A DNA stretch of 11,608 nt from a bacterium (GCA_021787655.1 JAJYLM010000060.1:1-11608), one strand, 5' to 3'. Numbered from the stretch's first letter, positions 1 through 6,483 are shown. Numbers and translations are program-made. The notes: generated by a model from the sequence alone, not told the origin.

Positions 1-968
1 CGATCTATCGCCTCGACAACCTTTTTGATTGTGTTTTTGCGCTGTTCCACGGCCTTCATCAGCCACCGTGCCCCCTGGAGTTTCTCACGGATGAATTTTT
101 TTGCCGTGTCGTCATCCGAACTCCGGCTGAGCAATTGTCGCGCGTAGTTGTCCGAAGCCCTGAGCTTCGGAATGCCTTCCTCGATGATCTCGACGACAAG
201 GTCTTCACCCCGCTTGGTCACCATGACATCCGGCACAATGTAATTCTCCTCTTCCGAACTGAACGTGTTGCCCGGTTTCGGATTCAGGTGCTTGATGACG
301 TTTGCTGCAGCGATGACGATCTCGGCACTGGTACCCAGGGACTTTGCAATGGAAGCATAATCTTTCTTTTCGAGTTCTCCGAGGTGGTCCGCGACGATGG
401 CGTTCAGGACAGGGTCGTCGACGCCGATATGGCGGATCTGTATCTGCAGGCATTCTTTCAGGTCCCGTGCGCCGATTCCCGGGGGATCGAAGTCCTGGAT
501 TTTGGCAAGGACCCGCTCGACGTCTTCGCGCCGGCATCCCGTAAACCCGGCGATGTCATCCACCGTGGATGAAAGGTAACCTTCATCATTGATGTTGCCG
601 ATGATTGCTTCGCCGATCTGGATATCCTGTTCCGTATCAACCGATAAACCAAGCTGCCAGAGCAGGTAGTCGTGCAGCCCCATGTCCCGGTGTGCGGTGT
701 TCTCGATGGGATCTTCCTCGCGCTTGCTGATGTTCCTCTCTCCGGTATTCGGTGACTGACGGTCATTATACACCGTTTCCTGCACTGCCGTTTCCAGTGA
801 TTCCTGTTCCAGAGGTTCCTCCTCCAGAAACGGATTGATCTCCAGCTCGGTTTTGAGTTCCTGTTCGAGCTCCAGCCGCGTGAGCTGGAGCAGGCGCAGT
901 GCCTGGATCAGCTGCGGTGTCAGTTCGAGCTGCTGTTTTAGACTGACCTCGTGCTTTATCTCGATCAT
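1..968 (-). CDS. rpoN: RNA polymerase sigma-54 factor RpoN, 3' end cut off by window edge
   Basis: Alternative sigma factor that directs RNA polymerase to -24/-12 promoters and needs an AAA+ enhancer-binding protein to open DNA. The frame is open from the ATG at 968 to the left edge, giving the first 322 residues of a protein usually near 470-500. The N-terminus is a textbook region I: MIEIKHEVSLKQQLELTPQL, then LIQALRLLQLTRLELEQEL and an acidic NPFLEEEPLE stretch. An acidic linker follows, then the core-binding domain (about residues 105-250, with GYLSSTVDDIA and PPGIGARDLKECL). The stretch LNPKPGN at about 225 leads into the start of the DNA-binding region (VPDVMV, then ARWLMKAVEQRKNTI). 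The C-terminal RpoN box lies outside the window. Its ATG overlaps the lptB stop (ATGA), and GAGGA about 8 nt upstream serves as the ribosome binding site, so it is probably translationally coupled to lptB. The lptB-rpoN order is conserved in many proteobacteria. Confidence 0.95.
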   Translation of the reverse strand, partial: MIEIKHEVSLKQQLELTPQLIQALRLLQLTRLELEQELKTELEINPFLEEEPLEQESLETAVQETVYNDRQSPNTGERNISKREEDPIENTAHRDMGLHDYLLWQLGLSVDTEQDIQIGEAIIGNINDEGYLSSTVDDIAGFTGCRREDVERVLAKIQDFDPPGIGARDLKECLQIQIRHIGVDDPVLNAIVADHLGELEKKDYASIAKSLGTSAEIVIAAANVIKHLNPKPGNTFSSEEENYIVPDVMVTKRGEDLVVEIIEEGIPKLRASDNYARQLLSRSSDDDTAKKFIREKLQGARWLMKAVEQRKNTIKKVVEAID

Positions 969-1690
969 AGCTTGAAGTCCTCGCCGAGGTATATGCGCTT
1001 TGCTTTCTCGCTCATTGCTATGTCTTTCGGATCCCCCTCTTCGATAATCCTTCCGTTGCTTATTATATAAGCCTTATCGCAAACATTCAAGGTTTCCCGG
1101 ACATTGTGATCGGATATGATGATCCCGATCCCCTTTTCCCGCAGGGAGAACAGGATCTCCCGCAGTTCGTTCACCGCTATGGGGTCGATGCCAGCAAACG
1201 GCTCATCGAGGAGCATGAAGTCGGGCTTTGCTGCGAGTGCGCGGGAAACCTCGACGCGCCTCCGCTCGCCGCCCGAAAGGGAGAATCCCATGTTGTCCCT
1301 GATGTGCGTTATGTTCATGCTTTTCATGATTTCGTCGGTCTTGTCCTGGATCGTTTCCCGCGGCATATCCATGGATTCGAACACGACCTTTATATTGTCC
1401 TGCACCGACAGCTTTCTGAATATCGAAGCTTCCTGGGGAAGGTAGGTGATACCTTTGCGTGCCCGTACGAACATCTGGTTGGTGGTAATATCCTCGCCGT
1501 TTAAGAGGATCTTTCCCTTGTCCGGTTTGTAGATGCCGACGATCATGTAGAACGTGGTCGACTTGCCTGCACCGTTGGGGCCGAGCAGTCCGATGATTTC
1601 CCCGTTGCCGACCGAAATACTCACATCGGAGACGACTTTCTTCCTGCCGAAGAACTTCATCAGTCCTACGGTCTCAAGGTGTTTGTCCAT
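965..1690 (-). CDS. lptB: LPS export ABC transporter ATP-binding protein LptB
   Basis: Cytoplasmic ATPase that powers the LptB2FG transporter, extracting LPS from the inner membrane and pushing it through the LptC-LptA bridge. At 241 residues it has the normal family length. All ABC motifs are visible: Walker A GPNGAGKST (37-45), Q-loop YLPQEASIF (Q86), signature LSGGE (138-142), Walker B FMLLDEP with catalytic Glu163, and the H-loop His195 (SDHNVRE). The YLPQEASIFRKLSVQDNI segment is nearly the same as in well-known LptB proteins, which separates it from branched-chain amino acid (LivG-type) ATPases. The ATG at 1690 has AGGGGA 7 nt upstream and lies inside the end of lptA (17-bp overlap). 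The stop overlaps the rpoN start. The permease genes lptF and lptG are not in the window. Confidence 0.96.
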   Translation of the reverse strand: MDKHLETVGLMKFFGRKKVVSDVSISVGNGEIIGLLGPNGAGKSTTFYMIVGIYKPDKGKILLNGEDITTNQMFVRARKGITYLPQEASIFRKLSVQDNIKVVFESMDMPRETIQDKTDEIMKSMNITHIRDNMGFSLSGGERRRVEVSRALAAKPDFMLLDEPFAGIDPIAVNELREILFSLREKGIGIIISDHNVRETLNVCDKAYIISNGRIIEEGDPKDIAMSEKAKRIYLGEDFKL

Positions 1691-2324
1691 GGAATATCCC
1701 CTGTGTCTGCGGATTATAGAGCGATTTTGCGCCTTCTACGAATATCTTGTCCGTACCGAGATGAAAGATTATCTTCGTACCCTCGATGATGTTTTTTGCC
1801 TGCCATATCCTGGGTGAGCCGGTGAGCGTGAGCAGCTTGCTGACATTATCGAAGACCGCCTGCGTTCCTGTCGCGATCATATCCTTTTTGGTGATTTTTA
1901 CATCGCCCGTCGCCACGATCATGGTTATGTTCTTGTCTTTTGCATCGTAGTATGCGGTCAGGGTGTCGCAGTAAAGGACGACATCCCCCTGTTTTGCTAT
2001 AACATTTCCCTTGAAAACGATAATGTGTGATTTCAGGTTTGCCTCGAGCTGGCTGGATGTTATGTCGATGGGTTTTGTTTGTTTGCCCGATTCCTGAATA
2101 TCATTCATGAGCGACCCTGCCCGGACGCCGGAACTGCAGAGCACAAACAGTACAACGGCGCTGGTGACCATCAGGAACAGGACAATCCGTGAATGTGCCG
2201 TGAAACCGGCCGGACCGTGCGGGGGTATCCCGGCGGCTTGCCTGCGGCAGTTTTCCGCAGCCCGGAGGGCCGTTCTCTGCCCGTGTTCGTGACTATACTG
2301 TCCGCGTGAAAGAATCCTGTTCAT
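1674..2324 (-). CDS. lptA: Periplasmic LPS-bridge protein LptA (OstA-like) with extended N-terminus
   Basis: Periplasmic beta-jellyroll protein that forms the filament carrying LPS from LptC to the LptD/E translocon. The mature part (about residues 71-216) has the OstA/LptA pattern of repeated beta-strands: PIDITSSQLEANLKSHIIVFKGNV, VVLYCDTLTAYYD, ITMIVATGDVKITKKDMIATGTQAVFDN, LTLTGSPRIWQAKNIIEGTKIIFHL. A hydrophobic export segment sits at about 47-66 and ends in SSGVRAG, a plausible signal peptidase site. The chosen start at 2324 overlaps the lptC stop (ATGA), but it leaves an unusually long, Arg-rich N-region of about 46 residues. An internal ATG at 2171 (Met52) would give a signal peptide with no positive charge, so I keep the upstream start with some doubt. 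The 3' end overlaps lptB by 17 bp. Confidence 0.88.
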   Translation of the reverse strand: MNRILSRGQYSHEHGQRTALRAAENCRRQAAGIPPHGPAGFTAHSRIVLFLMVTSAVVLFVLCSSGVRAGSLMNDIQESGKQTKPIDITSSQLEANLKSHIIVFKGNVIAKQGDVVLYCDTLTAYYDAKDKNITMIVATGDVKITKKDMIATGTQAVFDNVSKLLTLTGSPRIWQAKNIIEGTKIIFHLGTDKIFVEGAKSLYNPQTQGIFHGQTP

Positions 2325-2875
2325 TTCAAGCTCATGTTGTATATTTTTGCATGGATATTTCCCAGGACGGTCATTCTGTTCTTTTCGAGGTCAATGCGTC
2401 CCTTATCGCCGTGGAGCTGTATGTCACTGCTGACGACGGTTATAGGGTCATCGGAAACCAACAGCTTTTTTTCCATAAAATAGTCGATTGTGCTGCACGT
2501 CAGTGTGTAGGTGTCGTTCAGGAGTGCATGGATATTATCATTGAGGGTTATGAGGTGCCTGCTTTCATCGTAGTATCCCCGGTCGGAAGATACCGAGAAG
2601 GTTTCTGCATTGGTCAGAACGCCCTGGACGTCCGGATGCATGACGATACCGGGATGCGTACTGTCGAAGTACTCCGCCGATTCTGCTGTGCCGCTGTAGA
2701 CGACCTTGTTCTTCGTGATCTCGGTGTAGACCGGTCCGTCGATTGCAACCTTGGGCGGAGGAGGAGCTGCGGCGCGGTTTTCCCGTGTTCCCGGTGTTGC
2801 CGAGCAGGATGCAAGCATCAGCACAAAGAGAACGGAACAGATCAGCAGTACGTGGTTCTGTGTCAGCAGGTTCAT
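2321..2875 (-). CDS. lptC: LptC-like LPS export protein with a lipoprotein signal
   Basis: LptC normally sits in the inner membrane next to LptFG and receives LPS on a periplasmic jellyroll, handing it to LptA. This 184-residue protein has the right length, position (directly before lptA-lptB) and repeated beta-strand pattern: VYTEITKNKVVYSGTAESAEYFD, VQGVLTNAETFSVSSDRGYYDESRHLITLNDNIHALLND, TIDYFMEKKLLVSDDPITVVSSDIQLHGDKGRIDLEKN. Its N-terminus is a lipoprotein signal rather than a plain membrane anchor: MNLLTQNHVLLICSVLFVLM, then lipobox LASC with Cys24 and Ser at +2, followed by a Pro/Ala-rich tether (27-42). The assignment rests on fold pattern plus operon context because LptC sequences diverge strongly. 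GGAT upstream is a weak ribosome binding site. The stop overlaps the lptA start. Confidence 0.82.
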   Translation of the reverse strand: MNLLTQNHVLLICSVLFVLMLASCSATPGTRENRAAAPPPPKVAIDGPVYTEITKNKVVYSGTAESAEYFDSTHPGIVMHPDVQGVLTNAETFSVSSDRGYYDESRHLITLNDNIHALLNDTYTLTCSTIDYFMEKKLLVSDDPITVVSSDIQLHGDKGRIDLEKNRMTVLGNIHAKIYNMSLK

Positions 2876-2906
2876 TTTATTTTATCCGGATTCAGAAACT
2901 ATGGTA

Positions 2907-3848
2907 TCACAACTCGTCCGTATTAAGAACAACTTTTTCCTTTGCTGCAGGTCCGGGCGGCCGCTTTGCCCATCGCGCATGCATCCATACCCAGTCTGCC
3001 GGGTGCTCCCGTATATGCTGTTCGATAGCAGTGGTCATGGACTGGGTGAGTGCAACGATGTCCTGTTCATACTGCCCGGTTTTTTCCGGGACGACAGGAG
3101 CGTGGAGCGTTATAACGTGGTGCTTTGAATCGGTCCTCGTTATAAAGCCCGCCACGATGCCTGCGCCGGCTTTGACGGCAAGGTCTGAAGCACCGCGGGG
3201 TGTGAAGGCAGCGTCTCCGAAGAACTGTACGAACACACCCTGAACGTCCGTGTCCTGATCTATCAGCATGCCGAGGATTGCATTCGAGCGCAGTGCCCTG
3301 AGTATCTTTTTCCCGGAGCCTTCACTCCCCCTGAGCACAGGGTGAACACCGAACCGCTCCCGCAGCCCGTTGATCAATCCGTCCATGTTGGGATCATAGA
3401 GCTGTTTTGCGACGACGTAGGTTTCGTATCCTTTTGTGGCAAAGTAGACGGGCATGAGTTCCCAGTTGCCGATGTGACCGGTGATCCAGAGGACACCGTT
3501 ACCCTTTGCCCGCGCCTGTTCAAAAACCTCGAAGTTCCTGACCTGTATATAGTCATCGATGTGCCTGACGATCGTCTCGAGTTTCACGAGTTCCATAATG
3601 CTCCTGCCGAAGCCTTCGAAGCTCTTTTTGAGCTGTTCCCGGGCCCACGTCTCGTCGTTGCCGGGGAATGCCTTGAGAATATTCTGAACGCCCTTTGTTC
3701 GCTCCCGTGGCAGGACATGGTACGCAAGCCTGCCCAGCCCTGCGCCGAGCCAGGTGTCGAAACCAAGAGGCAGCAGCCTGAAAAAAAAGAGGATCGATTT
3801 TGTTCCGTAATACACCAGTGCTCTGCTCAACCGCTGTCTGAGTTTCAT
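2907..3848 (-). CDS. Lipid A biosynthesis acyltransferase (LpxL/HtrB/MsbB family)
   Basis: Inner-membrane acyltransferase that adds a secondary acyl chain to the Kdo-lipid A precursor from acyl-ACP. At 313 residues it has the usual family length. The catalytic HX4E motif is clear at His125-Glu130 (TGHIGNWEL). Other family features are the IDQD segment (196-199), the GxxxFTPRGASDLAVKAGA region (211-229), and the C-terminal WVWMHARWAKRP (286-297). An N-terminal hydrophobic segment (about 18-47) anchors it in the membrane, and the basic C-terminus is cytoplasmic. Which acyl chain or position it modifies cannot be told from sequence, so no gene symbol is given. It sits between kdsC and lptC, 31 nt upstream of lptC, which fits a lipid A role. 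Only a weak ribosome binding site precedes the ATG, and a short upstream ORF ends 7 nt before it. Confidence 0.9.
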   Translation of the reverse strand: MKLRQRLSRALVYYGTKSILFFFRLLPLGFDTWLGAGLGRLAYHVLPRERTKGVQNILKAFPGNDETWAREQLKKSFEGFGRSIMELVKLETIVRHIDDYIQVRNFEVFEQARAKGNGVLWITGHIGNWELMPVYFATKGYETYVVAKQLYDPNMDGLINGLRERFGVHPVLRGSEGSGKKILRALRSNAILGMLIDQDTDVQGVFVQFFGDAAFTPRGASDLAVKAGAGIVAGFITRTDSKHHVITLHAPVVPEKTGQYEQDIVALTQSMTTAIEQHIREHPADWVWMHARWAKRPPGPAAKEKVVLNTDEL

Positions 3849-3855
3849 GGGCAGT

Positions 3856-3933
3856 TCAATCCCTGATTCGGGGGGTGCGTCTGCAGGATCCAGGGCATTG
3901 AGAGCATAAGGACATAAGGCCGGCGGGCAGCAT
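3856..3933 (-). CDS. Candidate 25-residue leader ORF upstream of the acyltransferase
   Basis: Possible short reading frame in the 110-nt gap between kdsC and the acyltransferase. It starts at an ATG with AGGTGGAG at 3941-3948, 7 nt upstream. This is a better ribosome binding site than that of the acyltransferase itself. It ends in TGA 7 nt before the acyltransferase ATG, a spacing that would allow coupled translation. The product is small and contains three Cys residues (LCSQCPGSC) and several Arg near the end. No family is recognised. It may be chance, since short ORFs are common, and only conservation or ribosome profiling would tell. Confidence 0.2.
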   Translation of the reverse strand: MLPAGLMSLCSQCPGSCRRTPRIRD

Positions 3934-3944
3934 CAGGAGGCTCC

Positions 3945-3959
3945 ACCTGGTATCCAGGT
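3945..3959. repeat. Perfect short inverted repeat at the kdsC stop
   Basis: ACCTGG-TAT-CCAGGT forms 6-bp arms around a 3-nt centre and touches the kdsC stop codon. No T-tract follows on the minus strand, so it does not look like an intrinsic terminator. It overlaps the ribosome binding site of the candidate 25-residue ORF (3941-3948), so as RNA it could affect that site. The function is unknown. Confidence 0.35.
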
Positions 3960-4492
3960 CACTGTTCATCAGGCAAACGTCCCTGTGCCTTGAGGATCAT
4001 ATCAGCGACTTCCCGAACGGCCCCGTTGCCGCCGCAGTGCTTCGTGATATAGACGGCCGCTGCGCGGACTGGTCCGACGGCATCGTGGACGGCTATGGGA
4101 ACACCGGCCTGTCTGAGGACGACAAGGTCCGGGACATCATCGCCGATGTACGCTATCTCCCGGTCTCCGAGGTTGAACGTTTTCTTGATATCCTCGTAGG
4201 CGTCGAGTTTGTTCGCTACATTCTGATAGAGCCTGTCGATCCCGAGGTCGCGTGACCTTGTTTCGACGATGCTCGACATTTTTGCGGTTATGATCCCGAG
4301 CCTCACACCGGACTGTTTCAGACGAATCAGCCCGTATCCGTCTTTGACATCGAACGACTTTAATTCTATCCCGTCGCTGTTGTAAACAAGCTTACCGTCT
4401 GTCAGGACGCCGTCGACATCGAGGATCAGGAGCTTGATGCGTTTCAAGGAGCTGACGAGTGTTTTCTGCGTTTGTTTTTTGCGCTGCGGCAT
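3959..4492 (-). CDS. kdsC: 3-deoxy-D-manno-octulosonate 8-phosphate phosphatase KdsC
   Basis: Cytoplasmic HAD-superfamily phosphatase that removes phosphate from Kdo 8-phosphate to give free Kdo for CMP activation. At 177 residues it has the length of the cap-less, tetrameric KdsC/YrbI group. The nucleophile motif DVDGVLTDG places Asp25 as nucleophile and Asp27 as acid/base. Motif II is ITAK (67-71, with Thr69), Lys95 lies in NKLDAYE, and the Mg-binding motif GDDVPDL is at 117-123. The C-terminal GGNGAVREV (154-162) is typical of Kdo 8-phosphate phosphatases and not of general HAD enzymes. The ATG at 4492 is preceded by AAAGGA at about 4498-4503. It lies 29 nt after kdsD. The neighbouring kdsA and kdsD supply the preceding pathway steps. 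Confidence 0.96.
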   Translation of the reverse strand: MPQRKKQTQKTLVSSLKRIKLLILDVDGVLTDGKLVYNSDGIELKSFDVKDGYGLIRLKQSGVRLGIITAKMSSIVETRSRDLGIDRLYQNVANKLDAYEDIKKTFNLGDREIAYIGDDVPDLVVLRQAGVPIAVHDAVGPVRAAAVYITKHCGGNGAVREVADMILKAQGRLPDEQ

Positions 4493-4521
4493 TGTTTATC
4501 CTTTCCGAAGGTGCGTGTGCA

Positions 4522-5508
4522 CTACACGATACCGGCCTTGAGGATGTCGTGGAGATGGATGATACCGATGGGTTTGTCTTTGTCCCCGTTGCTGGTCACG
4601 AAGAGCGAGGTGATGGAATGCGTTTCCATGATGGTGAGCGCCTTGACTGCGGGTGCATCTTTTTCTATGCGTTTCGGATTCCTGGTCATGATCCGGGATG
4701 CTGTTTTTTCGAGCAGGTCGGGATATTTTTCAAGGGCCCTGCGCAGGTCGCCGTCGGTTATGATACCCGTCAGCCGATCATGCATGTCATACACGCCCGT
4801 CAACCCCATGCGTTTTGACGTGATCTCCACGAGGACGTCTTTCATCGGTGTGGAAGTATGTACGCACGGGATGTCGCTGCCGGTATGCATGAGGTTTTCT
4901 ACCCTGGTCAGCAGCCGCTTACCCAGGGCACCGCCCGGGTGGAAAAGTGCAAAATCGTCTTTGGTAAATCCCCGCTTCAGGAGAAGGACCACGGCAAGAG
5001 CATCTCCGACGGCAAGTTCAGCGGTTGTGCTCGCGGTCGGCGCAAGACCGAAGGGGCACGCTTCCTTATCGACGGGAACATGGATGACGATGTCTGCGCC
5101 GCGTGCAAGTGCTGATGCCTTGTTGCCGACAATGGCTATCAGTTTTATACCGAGCCTCCTGACGAACGGAATGATGTTCAGGACCTCTGCGGACTCGCCG
5201 CTGTTCGAGAGTGCGACGAGGACGTCGTCCTTACCGAGGATGCCGAGATCTCCGTGTGCACCTTCCGAAGGATGCAGGTAGTACGCAGGTGTGCCGGTAC
5301 TGGTCATGGTCGATGCGATCTTCTGCCCGACGAGCCCCGATTTCCCGATGCCGGTTATGATGACCTTGCCTTTCGTGGCAACGATCGTATCGACCGCGCG
5401 TACAAACTGGCGATCGATGTGCCGGACAAGGCTGCCGACAGCAGCGGCTTCGATCCTCAGGACCTTCCTTGCCTCTTTCGCGACGTCAATCTTTTTTAAT
5501 GATCTCAT
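4522..5508 (-). CDS. kdsD: Arabinose-5-phosphate isomerase KdsD (KpsF/GutQ family)
   Basis: Converts ribulose 5-phosphate to arabinose 5-phosphate, the precursor that KdsA joins to phosphoenolpyruvate. At 328 residues it matches the family. An N-terminal SIS sugar-isomerase domain (about 44-175) carries GIGKSGLVGQKIASTMTSTG with Lys56, HPSEGAHGDLG with His85, and SNSGESAE (101-108). FHPGGALGK (189-197) provides the conserved His190. Two CBS domains follow (about 205-262 with TGIITDGDLRRA, and about 270-328 with PIGIIHLHDIL); these are usually regulatory. The ATG at 5508 is preceded by AAAGGTG. It overlaps the end of kdsA by 23 bp, which indicates tight co-expression. Confidence 0.96.
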   Translation of the reverse strand: MRSLKKIDVAKEARKVLRIEAAAVGSLVRHIDRQFVRAVDTIVATKGKVIITGIGKSGLVGQKIASTMTSTGTPAYYLHPSEGAHGDLGILGKDDVLVALSNSGESAEVLNIIPFVRRLGIKLIAIVGNKASALARGADIVIHVPVDKEACPFGLAPTASTTAELAVGDALAVVLLLKRGFTKDDFALFHPGGALGKRLLTRVENLMHTGSDIPCVHTSTPMKDVLVEITSKRMGLTGVYDMHDRLTGIITDGDLRRALEKYPDLLEKTASRIMTRNPKRIEKDAPAVKALTIMETHSITSLFVTSNGDKDKPIGIIHLHDILKAGIV

Positions 5509-6319
5509 CTATCACCTTTATCGTCCTCAATAATTTTTCCACCTTGTCCAGCTGCAGTGAGTTTGCACCGTCGCTCAGGGCTTTACCCGGTTCGGGGTGC
5601 ACTTCGAGAAAAAGTCCGTCGATTCCGACTGCCGTACCGGCCTTGGCAAGCACCTCGATGTATTCTTTCTGTCCGCCGGAAACCCCGGCTGCAGCGGATG
5701 GCAGCTGTACACTGTGGGTTGCGTCGAACACCACCGGGTATCCGAAGTCCCGCATGATGGGAATGACCCGAAAATCGTTCACGAGCATGTTGTATCCGAA
5801 GGTGTACCCACGCTCCGTTATGATGATCCGGTGATTACCGGTTGATTCTACCTTCTGAATCACGTGCCTGATGTCCCACGGGGCCATGAACTGCCCTTTC
5901 TTTATGTTCACGACCTTTCCGGTTTCTCCGGCAGAGACGATCAAATCTGTCTGCCTGCTCAGAAAGGCGGGTATTTGTATGATGTCGAGAACTTCAGCTG
6001 CCGGTTTTATCTGTTCCGTGCTGTGGACGTCCGACAGGATTGGGAGGCTGTATTTTGCTTTTACCTTTGCCAGGATTGCGAGCCCCTTTTTCAATCCCGG
6101 TCCTCTGAACGAGTTTATGGACGTCCTGTTTGCCTTGTCGTAGGACGCCTTGAAAACGAGCGCTATCCCCAGCCGCCCGGCTATTTCCTTCAGCTGTCCG
6201 GCAATGTCCATCGTCAGGGGTTCATTTTCGATGACACAAGGACCGGCAATGAGCGCGATACAGTTGTTCCCGCCGATCTTTATGCCGTCTATTGTTATGG
6301 TTCTGACTTTTTGACCCAT
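5486..6319 (-). CDS. kdsA: 3-deoxy-8-phosphooctulonate synthase KdsA, metal-dependent type
   Basis: Condenses phosphoenolpyruvate with arabinose 5-phosphate to form Kdo 8-phosphate, the committed Kdo step. I start it at the ATG at 6319 (277 residues). MGQKVRTITI aligns with the N-terminus of known KdsA proteins, and the longer frame would begin at a TTG (6367) that lies within the promoter. Family blocks are FKASYDKANRTSINSFRGPGL (57-76), SDVHSTEQ (96-103), IQIPAFLSRQTDL (114-126), VNIKKGQFMAP (137-147), TERGYTFGYNMLV (168-180) and FDATHSVQLP (198-207). GPCVIE supplies Cys28, where metal-free enzymes such as E. coli KdsA have Asn. With His202, Glu239 and Asp250 (LSDGA) this forms the metal site of class II enzymes. 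It is first gene of the operon. Confidence 0.95.
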   Translation of the reverse strand: MGQKVRTITIDGIKIGGNNCIALIAGPCVIENEPLTMDIAGQLKEIAGRLGIALVFKASYDKANRTSINSFRGPGLKKGLAILAKVKAKYSLPILSDVHSTEQIKPAAEVLDIIQIPAFLSRQTDLIVSAGETGKVVNIKKGQFMAPWDIRHVIQKVESTGNHRIIITERGYTFGYNMLVNDFRVIPIMRDFGYPVVFDATHSVQLPSAAAGVSGGQKEYIEVLAKAGTAVGIDGLFLEVHPEPGKALSDGANSLQLDKVEKLLRTIKVIDEIIKKD

Positions 6320-6334
6320 GATAAATCCATGCCC

Positions 6335-6363
6335 ACTATATAGAGCAGATTCCGGCTTGTCAA
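6335..6363 (-). promoter_or_regulatory. Near-consensus sigma-70 promoter for the kdsA operon
   Basis: On the minus strand a perfect -35 box TTGACA (6358-6363) is followed after exactly 17 bp by TATAGT (6335-6340), five of six matches to the -10 consensus. The expected transcript start is near 6327-6330. That leaves about 8-11 nt before the kdsA ATG at 6319 and no room for a normal ribosome binding site. No other strong promoter is evident in the left arm, so it probably drives kdsA through rpoN. Confidence 0.75.
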
Positions 6364-6370
6364 ACAAGCC
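6354..6370. repeat. Inverted repeat over the -35 box of the kdsA promoter
   Basis: GGCTTGT-CAA-ACAAGCC has perfect 7-bp arms around a 3-bp centre and covers the TTGACA box of the kdsA promoter. The position suits an operator for a dimeric repressor. Because it lies upstream of the transcript start it would act as DNA, not as RNA structure, for kdsA. No regulator gene is seen in the window. Confidence 0.4.
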
Positions 6371-6406
6371 TGCTCAGGTAAGAAATCCGTTGGTATCGGC
6401 GGAATC

Positions 6407-6430
6407 CAGTGTATGGATGCGGCAGTGTAT
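6407..6430. repeat. Short direct repeats in the kdsA-fabG intergenic region
   Basis: CAGTGTAT occurs at 6407-6414 and again at 6423-6430, 16 bp apart start to start, upstream of the fabG promoter. A second pair, TTGCAT at 6445-6450 and 6457-6462, lies inside that promoter. They could be half-sites for a DNA-binding protein, but repeats this short can arise by chance. Confidence 0.2.
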
Positions 6431-6444
6431 CCCTGCGTTACCTC

Positions 6445-6473
6445 TTGCATTTATGGTTGCATCGGGATATAAA
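6445..6473 (+). promoter_or_regulatory. Candidate promoter for fabG-lolA-lipoprotein operon
   Basis: TTGCAT (6445-6450) lies 17 bp upstream of TATAAA (6468-6473). The -10 matches five of six consensus bases, while the -35 matches only three. The expected transcript start is at about 6479-6481, only a few bases before the fabG ATG at 6484. It is weaker than the opposing kdsA promoter. Confidence 0.4.
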
Positions 6474-6483
6474 ACAGCCCATT

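Noticed and set aside
2306..2926. 206-codon open frame on the plus strand opposite lptC
   Set aside because: Antisense to lptC; it resembles no family and spans the lptC start and the operon junction.
4472..5281. 269-codon open frame on the plus strand opposite kdsD
   Set aside because: Antisense shadow of a conserved SIS/CBS gene, biased in Ser/Arg/Met as expected from the opposite strand.
6320..6367. Upstream in-frame extension of kdsA from a TTG at 6367
   Set aside because: The added 16 residues do not match KdsA N-termini, the start is a TTG, and the stretch contains the -35 and -10 boxes of the promoter.
6409..6483. Upstream in-frame extension of fabG from a GTG
   Set aside because: The extra 25 residues do not match the SDR family, and the stretch contains the candidate promoter.
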